From assembly GCA_003586115.2 (NCBI GenBank), contig QVOM02000025.1, positions 48,646,163-48,710,162 on the forward strand: a DNA stretch of 64,000 nucleotides, written 5' to 3'. The notes under the pieces were generated by a model. That model was not told the DNA's origin. It made no database searches and was given only the letters and a program-made list of their open reading frames with translations. The stretch's first letter is position 1, and each line of letters opens with the position of its first letter. This document shows positions 47,670-60,425 of the stretch, one piece after another. A program made the translations under genes and the position numbers. The stretch comes from Salvator merianae. Its lineage: Eukaryota; Chordata; Lepidosauria; Squamata; Teiidae.

Positions 47670-49831
47670 ATTATTTCAATATCAGCTCACTGAAAAGGTA
47701 AGAACTTCTAAAAAAACTCTTGTGCTCCTCTCAGTTTGAAGTGGGAGACAACTGCCCCTGAGCAAGGATGTTTGGCAGTCCCATACTCCTAGTGCCCAAA
47801 GGTCAACCGTAATAGTGGATGTAAATACATCTTATAAAAGGATGCTGAATTTATCTGTATTTTTATTATTGTTATAATATTCCCGTATTTGTATAAGACA
47901 ACAAATACAGTAATCTGTGCTTGTCCTGTTTATGGAAACCACTGTATAATGCAAATCTCTTTAGAGAAACTGAAAGCAATCGTCATTTCCTTTAACTGTT
48001 ATTCTTCCCCTACTTTTATTGGTAATTATTTGTGAATTATGATTTAATTCAGTACAATCTGAGTTATACAGAACCTGCAATTTTCTTCAGCACATACAAC
48101 CAAGAAAAAATTATTGCACATGCCTCTGAGAGATGACTATAGGTAACTAAATATTGCAAACAAGTGTATGGGCTGCACATAGGCTATGTATTAAGGCTTC
48201 TCCAAGTGGGTAGTAAAAAAAAAAAATCAAGGTCTTAACAAATGTTAAGTTTACCTGAAATGTTTTTGCAATATCATATATATGAGGGATCATAATAAGA
48301 GTATATTTGAAGCCTGGGTTATTTGTTCAAAAAAATCTACACGGCTTGCTGTTAAAATTCATTTTAAGGACAACAGAAGCAAATAGCAAAGGCAAATGTA
48401 CACTGCTAAAAGCCATTGGGCCTTACATTATTTCTCTCCCACCCTCCCCACTTATACATACACACCCACACCCTTCATGAAAGGAAGAAAGAAAGAAAGA
48501 AAAGAAAAGAAAAGAAAAGAAAAGAAAAGAAAAGAAAAGAAAAGAAAAGAAAAGAAAAGAAAAGAAACCTGAGCTTTTTCATTTTCCTCAGTGCAGTGAC
48601 ATTTTGCGAATGGTAAAACAGTGCAATGCCATCTGACTCCTTTGTCTATTTACAAAGGGAAATGTCATCAAGCATTCAAAATGTCACTACCTGCTGGGAT
48701 GACGTCACAAAAAGCTGCTTTGGAAATTCAACTTCCTCTCCTTGTTCCCAAATACAAGTGTTTTGTGTACTCAGCTATAATTTAATTATGATAATCTGCT
48801 TTTGATAGTCAAATAGTATAGAGCTTAATACCTACAAAATGAAACGAGGGGCAAACAGAACAGAAGGGATTTTCTAAGAGCACAAATGCATGTTAACATT
48901 GTTGGCTGCTTAAGCCAATGGTTATTGCTGTACAGCATGATGTGTGCTAACAGTGTCTCACTCCTAAGCCTTCTTATTACAGCCCCTTTTCAAAGTGGCA
49001 GGCACACGTAAACCTGCATATAAGTAATCTTTACGCTAAGCACACTTCACCTTAATTGCATTGCTTTATGAAATAATGCAAACATAAGACTCTTGTATTT
49101 GTGCAAGAGCTTTTCTCAGATCTGAAGAATAGGGATCCACTCAGAAACACCCGCGTCCAACAATGTGCTTACATCACAGGCTCGTTTCTTGCTGTTATCC
49201 CATGACAAAGTGTATAAGGTCTTGAAGTAGTTCAGACCTTTTTTCTCTGAAAGACAGTTAAGAGCGAACAACCCCCAGTCCTAATAATACTATCTACATC
49301 TACGGTATAAATAATGCAATGTGTACAAATCTTGTACATCACATTTCCCATGCACAGTTAAATCATTTTTGAATCCACATCAGCATAGGGCTTTTCCAAT
49401 CCACAGCAGCATTTTTTGTTTTCAGTCCATCAATCTGTCCTTTTTATTTTTTTGTAAAGTACATATTATTTTGCTAATTTTATCTTCAGTTTATATTGCA
49501 ATAAACATTTTTACTAGGTACATGCTTTTGTTTGTGGTATTTTAATAGACAGGGCAACAAGAAGGTTATGGGATGACTGAATGTTTTGATTTTGCCCACC
49601 TCAGTCATAGACCAGTGTGCAGTCAATTTGATTTTTTTTGTCCTGTTTTTTTTTCCAGTTATCACAGTATCTCTGCTACTCCACGTAAGACATGCACTTA
49701 TGAATGGACTTCCCTAATGTTTTAATTTTTTTTTTCCTTACAATATACATCTTGAATACTTTTGAACCAGTTCAGATAATGAAAGTATTCCAAAAGACTG
49801 CCAATTTACTTTAAAAATTAGCCAAATAAAA
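47670..49831. other. Non-coding sequence with one microsatellite
   Basis: No gene or transposon end recognised outside the AAAAG repeat at 48481-48567. Confidence 0.4.
48481..48567. repeat. (AAAGA)n microsatellite
   Basis: Four GAAA units then about thirteen AAAAG units. Confidence 0.95.
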
Positions 49832-49839
49832 GAACTGAC

Positions 49840-50768
49840 TAGGGATGTGCACGAAGCTTCGTGCAATTCGAATTTCACACAAAGATGTCATTTCCGCCAT
49901 CTTCGCGTGAAATGCAAAGACAAAAGGGGCTCGCAAATGCGAATGGCGAATGTCCTGGCGACCTTCTAGACCTTCGCCATTTGCCGCGAGCTCCCTCTTT
50001 TTGGCCGCAAGAAGCTCCTGCATCAGAGCGTAGAAGCTTCACGCAGCCTAAAAGAGGGAGACCGATCGGAAACATCAGAAAATCAATGCTGAATCTGATC
50101 GCTAAAGTAGTGCTGCCTCTGTGACAGGCAGCACTTAACTTTAGCGATCGGATTCGGCATTGATTTTTCTCCGTTTCTGATTGCTGTCTCTCATTCCCCC
50201 CCCCCCAGTCTGTCAGCACGCACACTGACAGACTGGGGGGGGGATGAGAGAGAGCGCTGCATGACTGGAAAGAGAGAAATCAAGGAGAAGGCCTTCCCTT
50301 CGCCTTGATTTCTCTGTTTCTGATCACGCAGCACTCTCTCATTCCCCCCCAGTCTATCAGTGTGCGCGCTGACAGACTAGGGTGGGGGAATGAGAGAGAG
50401 CGCTGCGCGACCGGAAAGAGAGAAATCAAGGCAAAGGGAAGACCTTCGCCTTGATTTCTCTCTTTCCGATCACGCTCTCTCTCATTCCCCCTAGTCTGTC
50501 AGTGTGTGCGCGCGACTGACAGGCTAGGGGGAATGAGAGAGCGATCAGAAACGGAGACCAATCAAGGCGAAGGGAAGATCTTCATGGCAAAGGTCTTCCC
50601 TTCACCTTCATTTGTCTCTGTTTCCAATCGGTCGGTCACTGCGAAGATTTTCGCCGCGAAAACGAAAGGCTCCCTTTTCGAGCCTCTCATTTTTGCGCGA
50701 AAACGAAGCTCCCTTGCTTCGCATCACTGCGAAGCGAAGAGGGGAAAGTGCCTTCGTGCACACCCCTA
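49840..50768. mobile_element. GC-type hAT element (929 bp) made largely of chained hairpins
   Basis: Starts TAGGGATGTGCACGAAGC and ends CTTCGTGCACACCCCTA. GAACTGAC is identical on both sides (49832-49839 and 50769-50776). From about 50085 to 50640 it is a chain of at least seven inverted repeats alternating between a 'CCCAGTCTGTCAG' type (loops of CACGCA or GTGTGCGCG sequence) and an 'AATCAAGGCGAAGGG' type, joined by GAGAGAG/CTCTCTC links. No transposase is encoded. This copy shows the complete array that is missing or collapsed in the copies at 20052 and 29643. Confidence 0.93.
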
Positions 50769-51372
50769 GAACTGACCATCTCTGATTTGTGTGTCATTGG
50801 CCACATCTCTATCATATGGCAATGACACACCTTGACACACACACACACCCCGAATGATTGGTATCTATTTGCTGCACCATTAAACAGCCTGCAGAAGTGT
50901 CCAGTGTATAAGAAACAACTCAGAAGTTGCTACTTCACACCCTGAAACTTCCCTTCTCACAGTGTGGGATGTCTGCAGCTATATTAGAGGATCAGTGATC
51001 TCAGAGTCTGTGTGTAGATGCTACCATTTGTTAAAGCATGTGGCAAAGAAAACACAGAACCATTTGGTCAGGCTGAATTATGGCTGTGACTATGGGCCTT
51101 TTCGCACTGAGCTCGGTAGACCGTTCCCAGTAGTTGGTTACGAACCGGAGAGGTTGAGGAACGCTCAGTGCCATTCACACTCCCGGCCAGAGGAACAGAC
51201 CCGAAGCCGATCAGCAGTGGGAACAGTGCAAATGGCAGACGCTAGTTCGGTACCCACTTCACACCCACTTCGTACCTGCTTCGCACCTTCGCACCTACTT
51301 CGTACCCAGAGGGCTGGTTACGAAGCCGGCTTCGTAACAGCAGCTCGGTTACCAAGCCAAAACGGCTATCCC

Positions 51373-52399
51373 ATTTTGAAAAAATGATCAAATATGGGAT
51401 TGACAGGACAACTGTTAGGTGGACTGATAACTGGCTTAGTGATCGTACTCAAAGAGTTGTCATAAATGGCTTCACATCCGATTGGAAGACTGTCTCGAGT
51501 GGGGTACCGCAAGGCTCTGTCTTGGGCCCATTGCTGTTCAACATTTTTATAAACGATCTGGATGAAGGTGTTGAGGGGACGCTGATCAAATTTGCAGATG
51601 ACACAAAGCTAGGAGGGGTTGCTAACACTAGGGAGGAGAAGGAGAGGATTCAAAAGGATTTGGACAAGCTTGAAGAGTGGGCTGAAATTAACAGAATGAC
51701 ATTTAACAGGGAGAAATGCAAAGTTTTACATCTGGGTAAGAAAAATGACAATATCCAATACAGAATGGGGGGAATCTCGCTGAGCAGCAGCACATGTGAA
51801 AAGGATCTGGGTGTACTAGTAGATCATAGATTAAACATGAGTCAACAGTGTGATGCAGCTGCAAAAAAGGCAAATAACATCCTGGGCTGTATCAAGAGGA
51901 GTATAGAGTCTAGATCACGAGAAGTAATTATCCCTCTTTACTCTTCCTTGGTCAGACCTCATCTGGAGTATTGTGTACAGTTCTGGGCACCCCAGTTTAA
52001 AAAAGACATTGACAAACTGGAACAAGTTCAGAGAAGGGTGACCAAAATGGTGAGTGGTCTGCAAACCATGTCCTACGAGGACCTAGGTTAAAGGACAGTG
52101 CAGAAGGATTGGCCCTATTCTCAGTTGCGCAAGAAGGAAGGACTAGAAACAATGCGATGAAAATTCAAGAGAGTAGATACAGGCTAGATATTAGGAAAAA
52201 CTTCCTGACCGTAAGGGCAATCAGTCACTGGAACAGGTTGCCACAGGAGGTGGTGGGCTCTCCTTCACTGGAGATCTTCAAGGAAAGGCTGGACAGATAT
52301 CTGTCTGGGATGCTTTAGTGAACCCTGCATTGAGCAGGGGGTTGGACTCGATGACCCTGGAGGTCCCTTCCAACTCTATGTTTCTATGATTCTATGATT
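51373..52399 (+). mobile_element. CR1 LINE, 5'-truncated, with intact 3' end
   Basis: It ends with the canonical CR1 block 'GGTTGGACTCGATGACCCTG', 'AGGTCCCTTCCAACTCTATG' and (ATTCTATG)n at 52379-52399. The left border is abrupt within the RT region. The heptamer CTATCCC occurs on both sides (51366-51372 and 52400-52406), compatible with a short target duplication, although the tail itself ends in CTAT so part may be coincidental. Confidence 0.92.
51384..52318 (+). pseudogene. CR1 ORF2 C-terminal half: reverse transcriptase end
   Basis: The frame 51384-52091 encodes the second half of the RT: 'SSGVPQGSVLGPLLFNIFIN' at residues about 39-58, the catalytic 'KFADDTKLGG' at about 68-77, 'WQMTFN'-equivalent 'INRMTFNREKCKVLHLG', and 'YSSLVRPHLEYCVQFWAPQ'. 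A stop follows 'MSYEDLG'. The last conserved block 'RYRLDIRKNFLTVRAISHWN' with 'LPQEVVGSPSLEIFKERLD' lies in another frame (52109-52318), so a small deletion or frameshift near 52080-52110 separates them. The endonuclease and the first half of the RT are lost by 5' truncation. Dead on arrival in the usual CR1 manner, but little decayed, so a fairly recent copy. Confidence 0.92.
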
Positions 52400-52730
52400 C
52401 TATCCCGGGTACGAATTTATCGTACCGGGTTACGAAGCAGCGGAGTGGGGTACGGAAACTTCGCACCCCGGATGCGAAGCTGCGGAGCGCTCATACGTAG
52501 CCGCAACAGCCACGCCCAACGCCGAGGCAAACAGTGCGAAAGCACCGTGCCCGATCTTCGCTCCATCGCGCAGGTCGGGATGAAGACATCTTTTTTGTTG
52601 TCTAGCCGTGGGTTCAGATCGGGTATGAAGCAGTCAGGATCGGGTGAGGCGCGCGCTCGCGGCAGTGTGAACGCTCCGTTCTAGCGAGCGGACAAGAACG
52701 TTCTACCGCTACAGTGCGAAAAGGCCCAAT

Positions 52731-55700
52731 GAACAAACTTCTCCTTGGCTTGCTTAAGAAAGGCAAGTGGAGTTACAGCCATTTTTTCTTTCTTTCTTAT
52801 GCTATTAATATACAAACTGATAAAGCACTTCCACAATAATTAAATAAATAAAAATCAATTTTGAAATGACTGTTCTTATGGATGAGTAAAAAAATTCAAT
52901 GCCTTTTCAGTTTTATGAGAATATTTTGAATTCCTTGTTGACTTTTGTGCAGTTTCTACAAGACTAAAGTTTTGCTTGTATGGATTTCCACAATCTTTTC
53001 AAATGGATATGCATAAATTCATGGTCTAAATAGATGTCAAATACGTACAGTACATTTAATTTCATTAGTATGATATATTTGTATATATAGACATTCATTT
53101 ACTGTATAGACATTCATTTACATACAAGTTATGCATACATTTTAGATTTCATGTGAACTTTTGTAAGTATGTTTGTGTGAGTTTTATGTGAATGGATGGA
53201 ACTGGAAAATTGGGATTGGTTATGTTCAAGTGACTCGAACGTAAATGAGACAAGAAACACCTGATCCAAAATAAACTTTATTTATAATATAGGCTCTGTT
53301 TCTTTGGGGACATATCAATTTTTCTAAGCAACCATACTGTGTGGATAGCATAGTCACAAGTGTCTAGGTCTTGGGGTGCCCCCAGATGGGGGTTAAAACC
53401 TGTGATTTTGGGGATGCCACACATAGTCCTTGACATTCCCAACAGAGTCCGGGATCTTGAGGCAATATTCCAAAACATCACCATTATGTCAAATCCAGCA
53501 ATGACACCAGGTTTCCTGTCATACCGATTGCTCATCTCCATCTGCTGGCTGCTTGCATTATTTTTCCTGTTCTAAATACCTGGATGTTAACCAAGAACAA
53601 GGGGGGGGGGAGTTGGAGTGGTTGGATAGCATCTGGGTATCTAGAACAGGAACAAGAACCAGCAGATGGAGCAAAGAAGCCAGGATTTCTTTCTACCATC
53701 TGACGGGGGGAGGGGGGCAAAAGGCAATTGCAGGTTCTTACGGAGATCCCACAATTCTCTTTCCATCTGGAAGCACCCTTTGTGTTTTTTGGGAAGCTTA
53801 CACAATATGGACTTCCCAGTTAGATCCTTCTACACTGTTTTCAATATACAAAAAGAGGCTGCTACTTTATCATCGCTATCACATTGTCTGAATCAGGTCA
53901 AAGGAGCGGAGGAGAGTTGGATGTCAGGGTGCATAATTAATATGAAGGGGAGAAAGAAGAAAAGATACTGAGATGGTGATTGTTTGTAAAATGAATAAGA
54001 GGTTGAGAAATATGAGGAAAATGTACTAGGGGATTGTAATAAAGAAGAGAATCAGGAAAGGGATTAAGTAGACAGAGATAATTTGTAATATAGTTGAAAC
54101 AACAGATTTCATGATAATTTATATATTCAGTGAGTGACATTGAAAACGATATTCACCTTTCATGGAATTGTTCTTGATCATATATAGTTTTGTGAATATC
54201 AGGAGGAAAGCTAGAAAACAACCTTTGCTAAAATGTCTGAAGTTTATCAATGGATAGACACAGTCCTTGCAGGGCAAGACAATAATAATTCCTTTTCAGA
54301 ATTGCATGCATATCTGCCAACAGGAACATTTACTCTGAAACAACAATTCATCCTACTTTCTTATTGTCTTCTTTCTTCCAGCTGCGTGTTCACCTCCTGG
54401 ATGCTCAGTTGTACTTGTTACTGTTTGCTTGCATGTTATTAATAAATATTTTAATCTACTTAGAATGGTTTCATTACTGAGTTAAACAGACAGAGGAAAC
54501 AAGTGAGCATCTGGGAAGATGAGGAAGCAGTTGGAAGAATGACCAAGCAGAATGAGCTGCTGGCTTAGAGCAGACCCAACAACAGCAGATATATTCCCTT
54601 AGAGCATGGGCTCTTAGCTGATATGTGACAATCCCTTGGGAGTCCTTAGAGGAATTTCAGAGGATCCATGAAGCACAACAATTTTCACTGCAATAAAATG
54701 AGTACAACATTTGCTTCAACTTTATTAAGTTTTTTTTTTTTTTCCTGGCTTTCTCTCTCTCTCTCTCTTAATGTTTCTAGTTTAGAAAAATTAATAAATT
54801 CTGCCTTAGAGGGAACACTAATTGCTGCCTCATCTTTGAATGCACCAACTCACATATTGATTTGCTGCAAATCAAAGCACAGTCCAGCACCATCAAAAGT
54901 GTGGGCTCAACTGCTGCTTTGCCCTATCCCACTATGTAAGCCAAGACTATGAATCTGTATTAGAATGTAAGCAAAATGCATGCTCAAAATAGAATGAGAA
55001 TTTACATGGATTTATCTTTCCCTTCATGGAACTTACTTTTTCCCAACTGGCATTTTGAGTTTCTAGTGCTTTATAACACAGTAGTCATGACCTATTTTAA
55101 GTTGCCTTAATGGCACTGATTGTGTAGTATATTTATAGAACAGGGCTTTTTGATTTAAAGAGTATAATGGGACAAATAGGTATTGTATAGTGTTCTTCCT
55201 CAAAGTAAACTAGAATGGGTAATTTAATTTCCAAGGCAACAAATTATCTTATCATGAGTGAGCAGGCAATTTCTTCCCTGCAATAAACTAAGTAGGCACA
55301 GACAGTTCTAACCAGATGAAATCATTACCCTTTTTAAAAGCAGAAGCACTGAATAAAGGTTATTTTTGCAACACTGGTTTTCAATCTACATAAAGACTTT
55401 GTAAACCCATTGCAGCTCTAGATGAGATCCACATGCTGAAATTTTCTAGTAAAGGAAAAAAAAAACATACCATATCTCATATTTATATCAGGATGTGACA
55501 CAGAATAAGAGATTGTCAAGGAGTACAATCTGAAATTAAAAATATTGGTCTAATTGCCATTGTATAGTTTTGGTATTTTTCTCCACATTATTATTTTACT
55601 ATAGGACTATTTCTTCCTCAAATGATGATTGAACAGTAGCTTTTATAGAGGAATCAAGGCAAAATTTGAACCGAGACTATTCTGAACAGAAACTCTCTGT

Positions 55701-58600
55701 TCAAAATATCCAACCACAACACAAAACAAAATTAGGTTGTTCTCAAAGCAAAACCAGGTGGCTTGACCCTAGGCCTAACACAGCACATTCCAAATCTCAG
55801 AGCCCTGCTTTGAAAGGGCATAACAGAATAACATCACATAAGGGCAGAGCTGTTAAAAGAAATTGGGGGGGGGGGAAGAAAGAGGAAAGAGCTCTCTGAT
55901 ACATTGAAAAGCAAAAGCAGGAGCAGAGGGAGAGAAAGAGATAGAGTTACCATAATAGCTGCACGGAAGAGGGAGCTTCAGCCTGTGATGCCTGCGAAAC
56001 AGGTTATACCTACTGAAATTCCCCTCTTCTTTGCAACTATTAAAATAAGTGAAAGATTTCTGCTTCTTTATTTTATTTTTCACATTGTAATGCCACAGTA
56101 GGGATGTACTGATGAGCAGATGCCATGATTTGTGGCCACATCCCACTTCATAACCCTAGCAGATCTAGAATAATGTCCCTGAACCTTAAGGTTGATGTCT
56201 CAAGGTTGACATCCATTCTGTACTATTTAGTTGTTCAATTATTTGAAACACAATTACTGCATGGTATTGCTCAATGTGGAGAAGAAAAGAGGAATTTAGA
56301 ATCACTGAAATTGATTTGAGTGAATTACTTAATCCAAAAATTAATATAGGATCTATATATTCTTTCCTTACAATCTATCTGGAAATAAATAAATAAATAA
56401 AATAAAGAAGGCAGCATAATTTTGGACCCAAACCCTCTAATAATAAATAAGTCATTGCATGGTGGACACACCTTTCCCAGTACCACTAGGACCCTGCGTT
56501 CATGTGGCTAAGAACCTGTATTGGGAAGGGTGCCTTAGCTATAAGGTGGGATCCTCCAATTCCATAACTCCTTAATTTAGCTCACAGTGTCTGTGGAAAC
56601 TTTGTGAGTTAAATTAAAGGGGTTGCAAGCATCTGTACAGTGTCATCAGCTCACGAGGGAGCTGGGAAAAATCATCCTTAATGTGCAGGTGACAGCATGC
56701 TTGTGGGAGGGGGTGTAATCTGGCTGGTGACTGTGCCTGAGAGCCTCATCCCCTCCAGCCAACTTACAGGAAGTGAGCACAAACACTGCCTGGCATGTAA
56801 GTGCAAGTCAGTGAAAGTACTTATCAGTATATATGCATTTCATTGAAATTTAAAACTGTTACACAGATGATTTATCAAAAAAAAAAAAAAAAGGCATTTT
56901 AATTTTATGTTTCAGGTGTTTATATTTTTTTTCCTGTTATAAAAAACCTTACCATTTATAGATGTTAATAATGCGCTCAGAATGATTTTTTTTTTCCACT
57001 GATGACACTGAACCATCCAAAGATGCCAGATGCTTATTAGTGACAACAGAAACATGTGGAAATGACAGTAAAATGAGTTTGATTTTTTTTTTTTTTTTTT
57101 TTTTTTTTAAGGAATATAAAAAGATTGTGAACATCCAGATTTTTGTAAATGATTTTATGAAAGCAATTCCATGTCATTATTGTGAAAAGTAAAGGGAAAG
57201 TGCTATCCTGGATTAAAAACAAACATAAAAAGTAAAAAACTTTAAAGTTGAGAAATGGGAAAATCCACTATAAGGTATAAAGAACCCTGTGCTCTCTGTT
57301 GCTCTCTGCCCTTCAAAGTTAATACACATCCAGGGAAGTAATAGAGTTCTGAAAGGGAGAAAAAGTAGTACAGCCCTAAGCAAGGATATTGCTGAACCTG
57401 ATTTTGCTAGAAATAGTAGGTAGCAATGTAATTTTGTTGGTGTTCCATATCTTCTTATAATCCCTTGGCAGCACATATTTCTCACCCGTTGGGATGAAAA
57501 CGTGAACCTAATGTAAGGATTTTTAGATTAAAGAACCACATGTTGGAAGTGAATGGCAGAAATTGCTTTGTACCAAATTGTTTACTTTTCCTTTCCAATT
57601 TGGGAAAATATATATAACGTGCACATAAAACCACCCACCAGGTCAATGTTACTTTTATTTCCACAGAAGTTTCACTTTCTTCCCGTTGCTGAATGACACT
57701 GCCTATGCAAGACTCATAGATACTAGTGCCACATTTTATTTTTAGCTGTAGCATACAGAGAATTTGTTAGGATGGAAACAGCAAAGCAAGATTCTTTGGG
57801 GAACAGATCTGACTTTTTCTGTTTGTTTCAAAAAAGTGAAAACAGAGAAAAATAGCATTTTCAGTATTCATATATCTGAAAGCATTTTCAAGAAAACAAG
57901 CTACTTTTAAATGTTAACCCATGGAAGGCTTTCATGGATCTCCATTAATTTGATTGTGTCTCTACTTATTGACTAGAAACACCTAATCATCTGAAGAAGA
58001 CAAACACATCTGCTCCGTTTCCACTTTTATCAGCAGCAAGTGCCTTGCAGGATCACACCAGTGATCCTTTGCTCACACAATTATCATTGTGTGCAGGGTG
58101 CTTTTTGTGCCTTGCATGGAAGCACGGCAGAAAATGGTGCCTCCTCACTTCAAAATGTGTGGAAAAAAGAAGATATCTTTTCCACTGGTGCCTCCCCCTG
58201 ACTGGTCCACCATGTAGCCACCTTCATAGGCATGGTCTATGTTCTTCAAGATGAATAAACTATTGTGGATTTAATCAGCAGCAACCAGAATGCAAGAGCT
58301 GGGAAAGAAGCTTGATAGGATTTGACAGAAATCCAGAAATCTATGTCAAACAAGATTTTTTGCTGCATTCAGATGTAGAAAAATGGCCACCTGCCCCCAT
58401 TGCAATGGCACACCTCCCCCCCCCAGTGTAAAATCTGCCTCAGATACAACCTGAGCCAAAAAAACTACTCTGAGGGTCAATTGCACACTCAGTCACACAT
58501 ACTGTGTCCATGTATTTTCTTTTTTTTTTTTGAGTTAGCATCTTTCATTCTTATAATTAAAACAGAAAAAAGTTTTCAAAGATGCCTCAAATAAGTATTA
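52731..58600. other. Long AT-rich non-coding stretch
   Basis: No gene, RNA or transposon that I can name. It contains an imperfect inverted repeat at 53536-53671, (TC)n at about 54752-54770, a lone TAGGGATGT at 56099 with no partner, a T-run at 57083-57108 and C/G runs. The minus-strand frames at 57213-57754 (two of 90 codons) show no motif I can defend. Confidence 0.4.
53536..53671. repeat. Imperfect inverted repeat
   Basis: 'CTCCATCTGCTGG' at 53536 pairs with 'CCAGCAGATGGAG' at 53659-53671, and 'CCTGTTCTAAATACC' with 'GGTATCTAGAACAGG' inside it. The arms total about 50 bases with interruptions. Confidence 0.75.
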
Positions 58601-58609
58601 AAATGCACA

Positions 58610-58980
58610 CACACGCACAAATGACAAAACCTAGCATTTAACAGGTGTGTAGATGAATGTTCCAAGGTAGTCAAATGGTCCTCCAGTTTGATGACTAGCT
58701 GGGTCTTCATGTTGCATCACTAATACCTTGATCCCTAAAAAAAACATGGCTAGCATGAGGTCTCCCACGTCTGGAACTTGAACAGCTAGCATATTGAACT
58801 TGGAGGCGTACATGACTACTGTCTGTTGGTTCTGCTTGATGGTTCTCAGCTTCTGGATTATATTTTCCCTATGTGCTGGTTCGCTGTACTGTAATTCCAA
58901 GGCTTGTATGAATTCTCTAAACTGTCTTACCTCCATTCCCCAACCAGCTGTTGGTATTCTGTTATGCTGTCAGAATCACC
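58610..58980 (-). pseudogene. Ty3/gypsy-type retrotransposon gag fragment
   Basis: Gag of LTR retrotransposons forms the particle that packages element RNA. On the minus strand, 58936 down to 58631 encodes 101 residues including 'REFIQALELQYSEPAHRENI' (residues 6-25), then 'LRTIKQNQQTVVMYASKFN' and 'LAVQVPDVGDLMLAMFFLGI'. This is the pattern of the Retrotrans_gag domain (PF03732), with the usual 'F...GLKEEV' helix represented by FFLGIKVLV. A stop lies just upstream (about 58975) and a stop ends it at 58631. No zinc knuckle, protease, RT or LTR was recognised nearby. It is most simply a decayed fragment; a co-opted gag exon, as in the mammalian RTL/SIRH genes, cannot be excluded from sequence alone. 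Confidence 0.65.
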
Positions 58981-59988
<1,008 letters not shown>

Positions 59989-60269
59989 ACTAAAGGAGTG
60001 AGGGCTGTGGAGCATTTCCCACTTTCCACTCTCCGGGTTTTGACCTATCTGCCTGCAAAAGACCTATGTATCTTTTCCCATAAATTTTCCTTTTTGGCAT
60101 GGTGAAGATCTGCCTGGAGAGGACTACAGATGGGTAAGGTCCCTTTAGTGCTAGGAACCTTTCTAGATTCCATTGCTAACTTCTTCCAGAATCTCTCTCT
60201 TTTTCCCTTCCCCCCACCTCTCTCTCACATATGCACTAGCTAGGTCTCCTTACTGAGTTTGAAGTGCAA

Positions 60270-60395
60270 CAATATGTAAATTTATAATGTATTATTTTGT
60301 ACCTTATTTTTTTTTCCTTCTTCTGCTTGCTGTAAACTGCGTTGAGCTTTTTTGGGGTGGGTGGGAAGGCAGTATACAAATAAAAATGGAAAATG
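60270..60395 (+). mobile_element. L2/CR1-L3 LINE 3' tail fragment
   Basis: 'TGTAAACTGCGTTGAGC' followed by 'TTTGGGGTGGGTGGGAAGGC' and 'AGTATACAAATAAAAATGG' is a diverged version of the 3' tail ending the LINE at 15545-19275. Confidence 0.65.
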
Positions 60396-60425
60396 GAAGT
60401 GGAAGTGGAAGTGGAAGTGGAAATG
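60387..60425. repeat. (GGAAGT)n hexamer repeat
   Basis: Four clean GGAAGT units with variant units on both sides, directly at the LINE tail. Confidence 0.9.

Larger units (their letters stand above)
51094..52727 (+). mobile_element. GGGCC-terminus element split by a CR1 insertion
   Basis: Ends GGGCCTTTTCGCACTGAGC and AGTGCGAAAAGGCCC. The two outer parts are closely similar to 3479-4087. Removing 51373-52406 leaves about 600 bp against 609 and 577 in the uninterrupted copies. Flanks are TAT and AAT, so the target duplication has one mismatch. Confidence 0.85.

Noticed and set aside
53340..53360. 14-base match 'agcatagtcacaag' shared with about 6812-6825
   Set aside because: A match of this length is expected by chance in a 64-kb window and the flanks do not align.
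56099..56110. TAGGGATGT as another hAT left end
   Set aside because: No partner terminus with the flanking octamer TGCCACAG was seen within several hundred bases.
57213..57754. Two minus-strand frames of 90 codons considered as retroelement or exon sequence
   Set aside because: No conserved motif could be defended; composition is ordinary AT-rich sequence.
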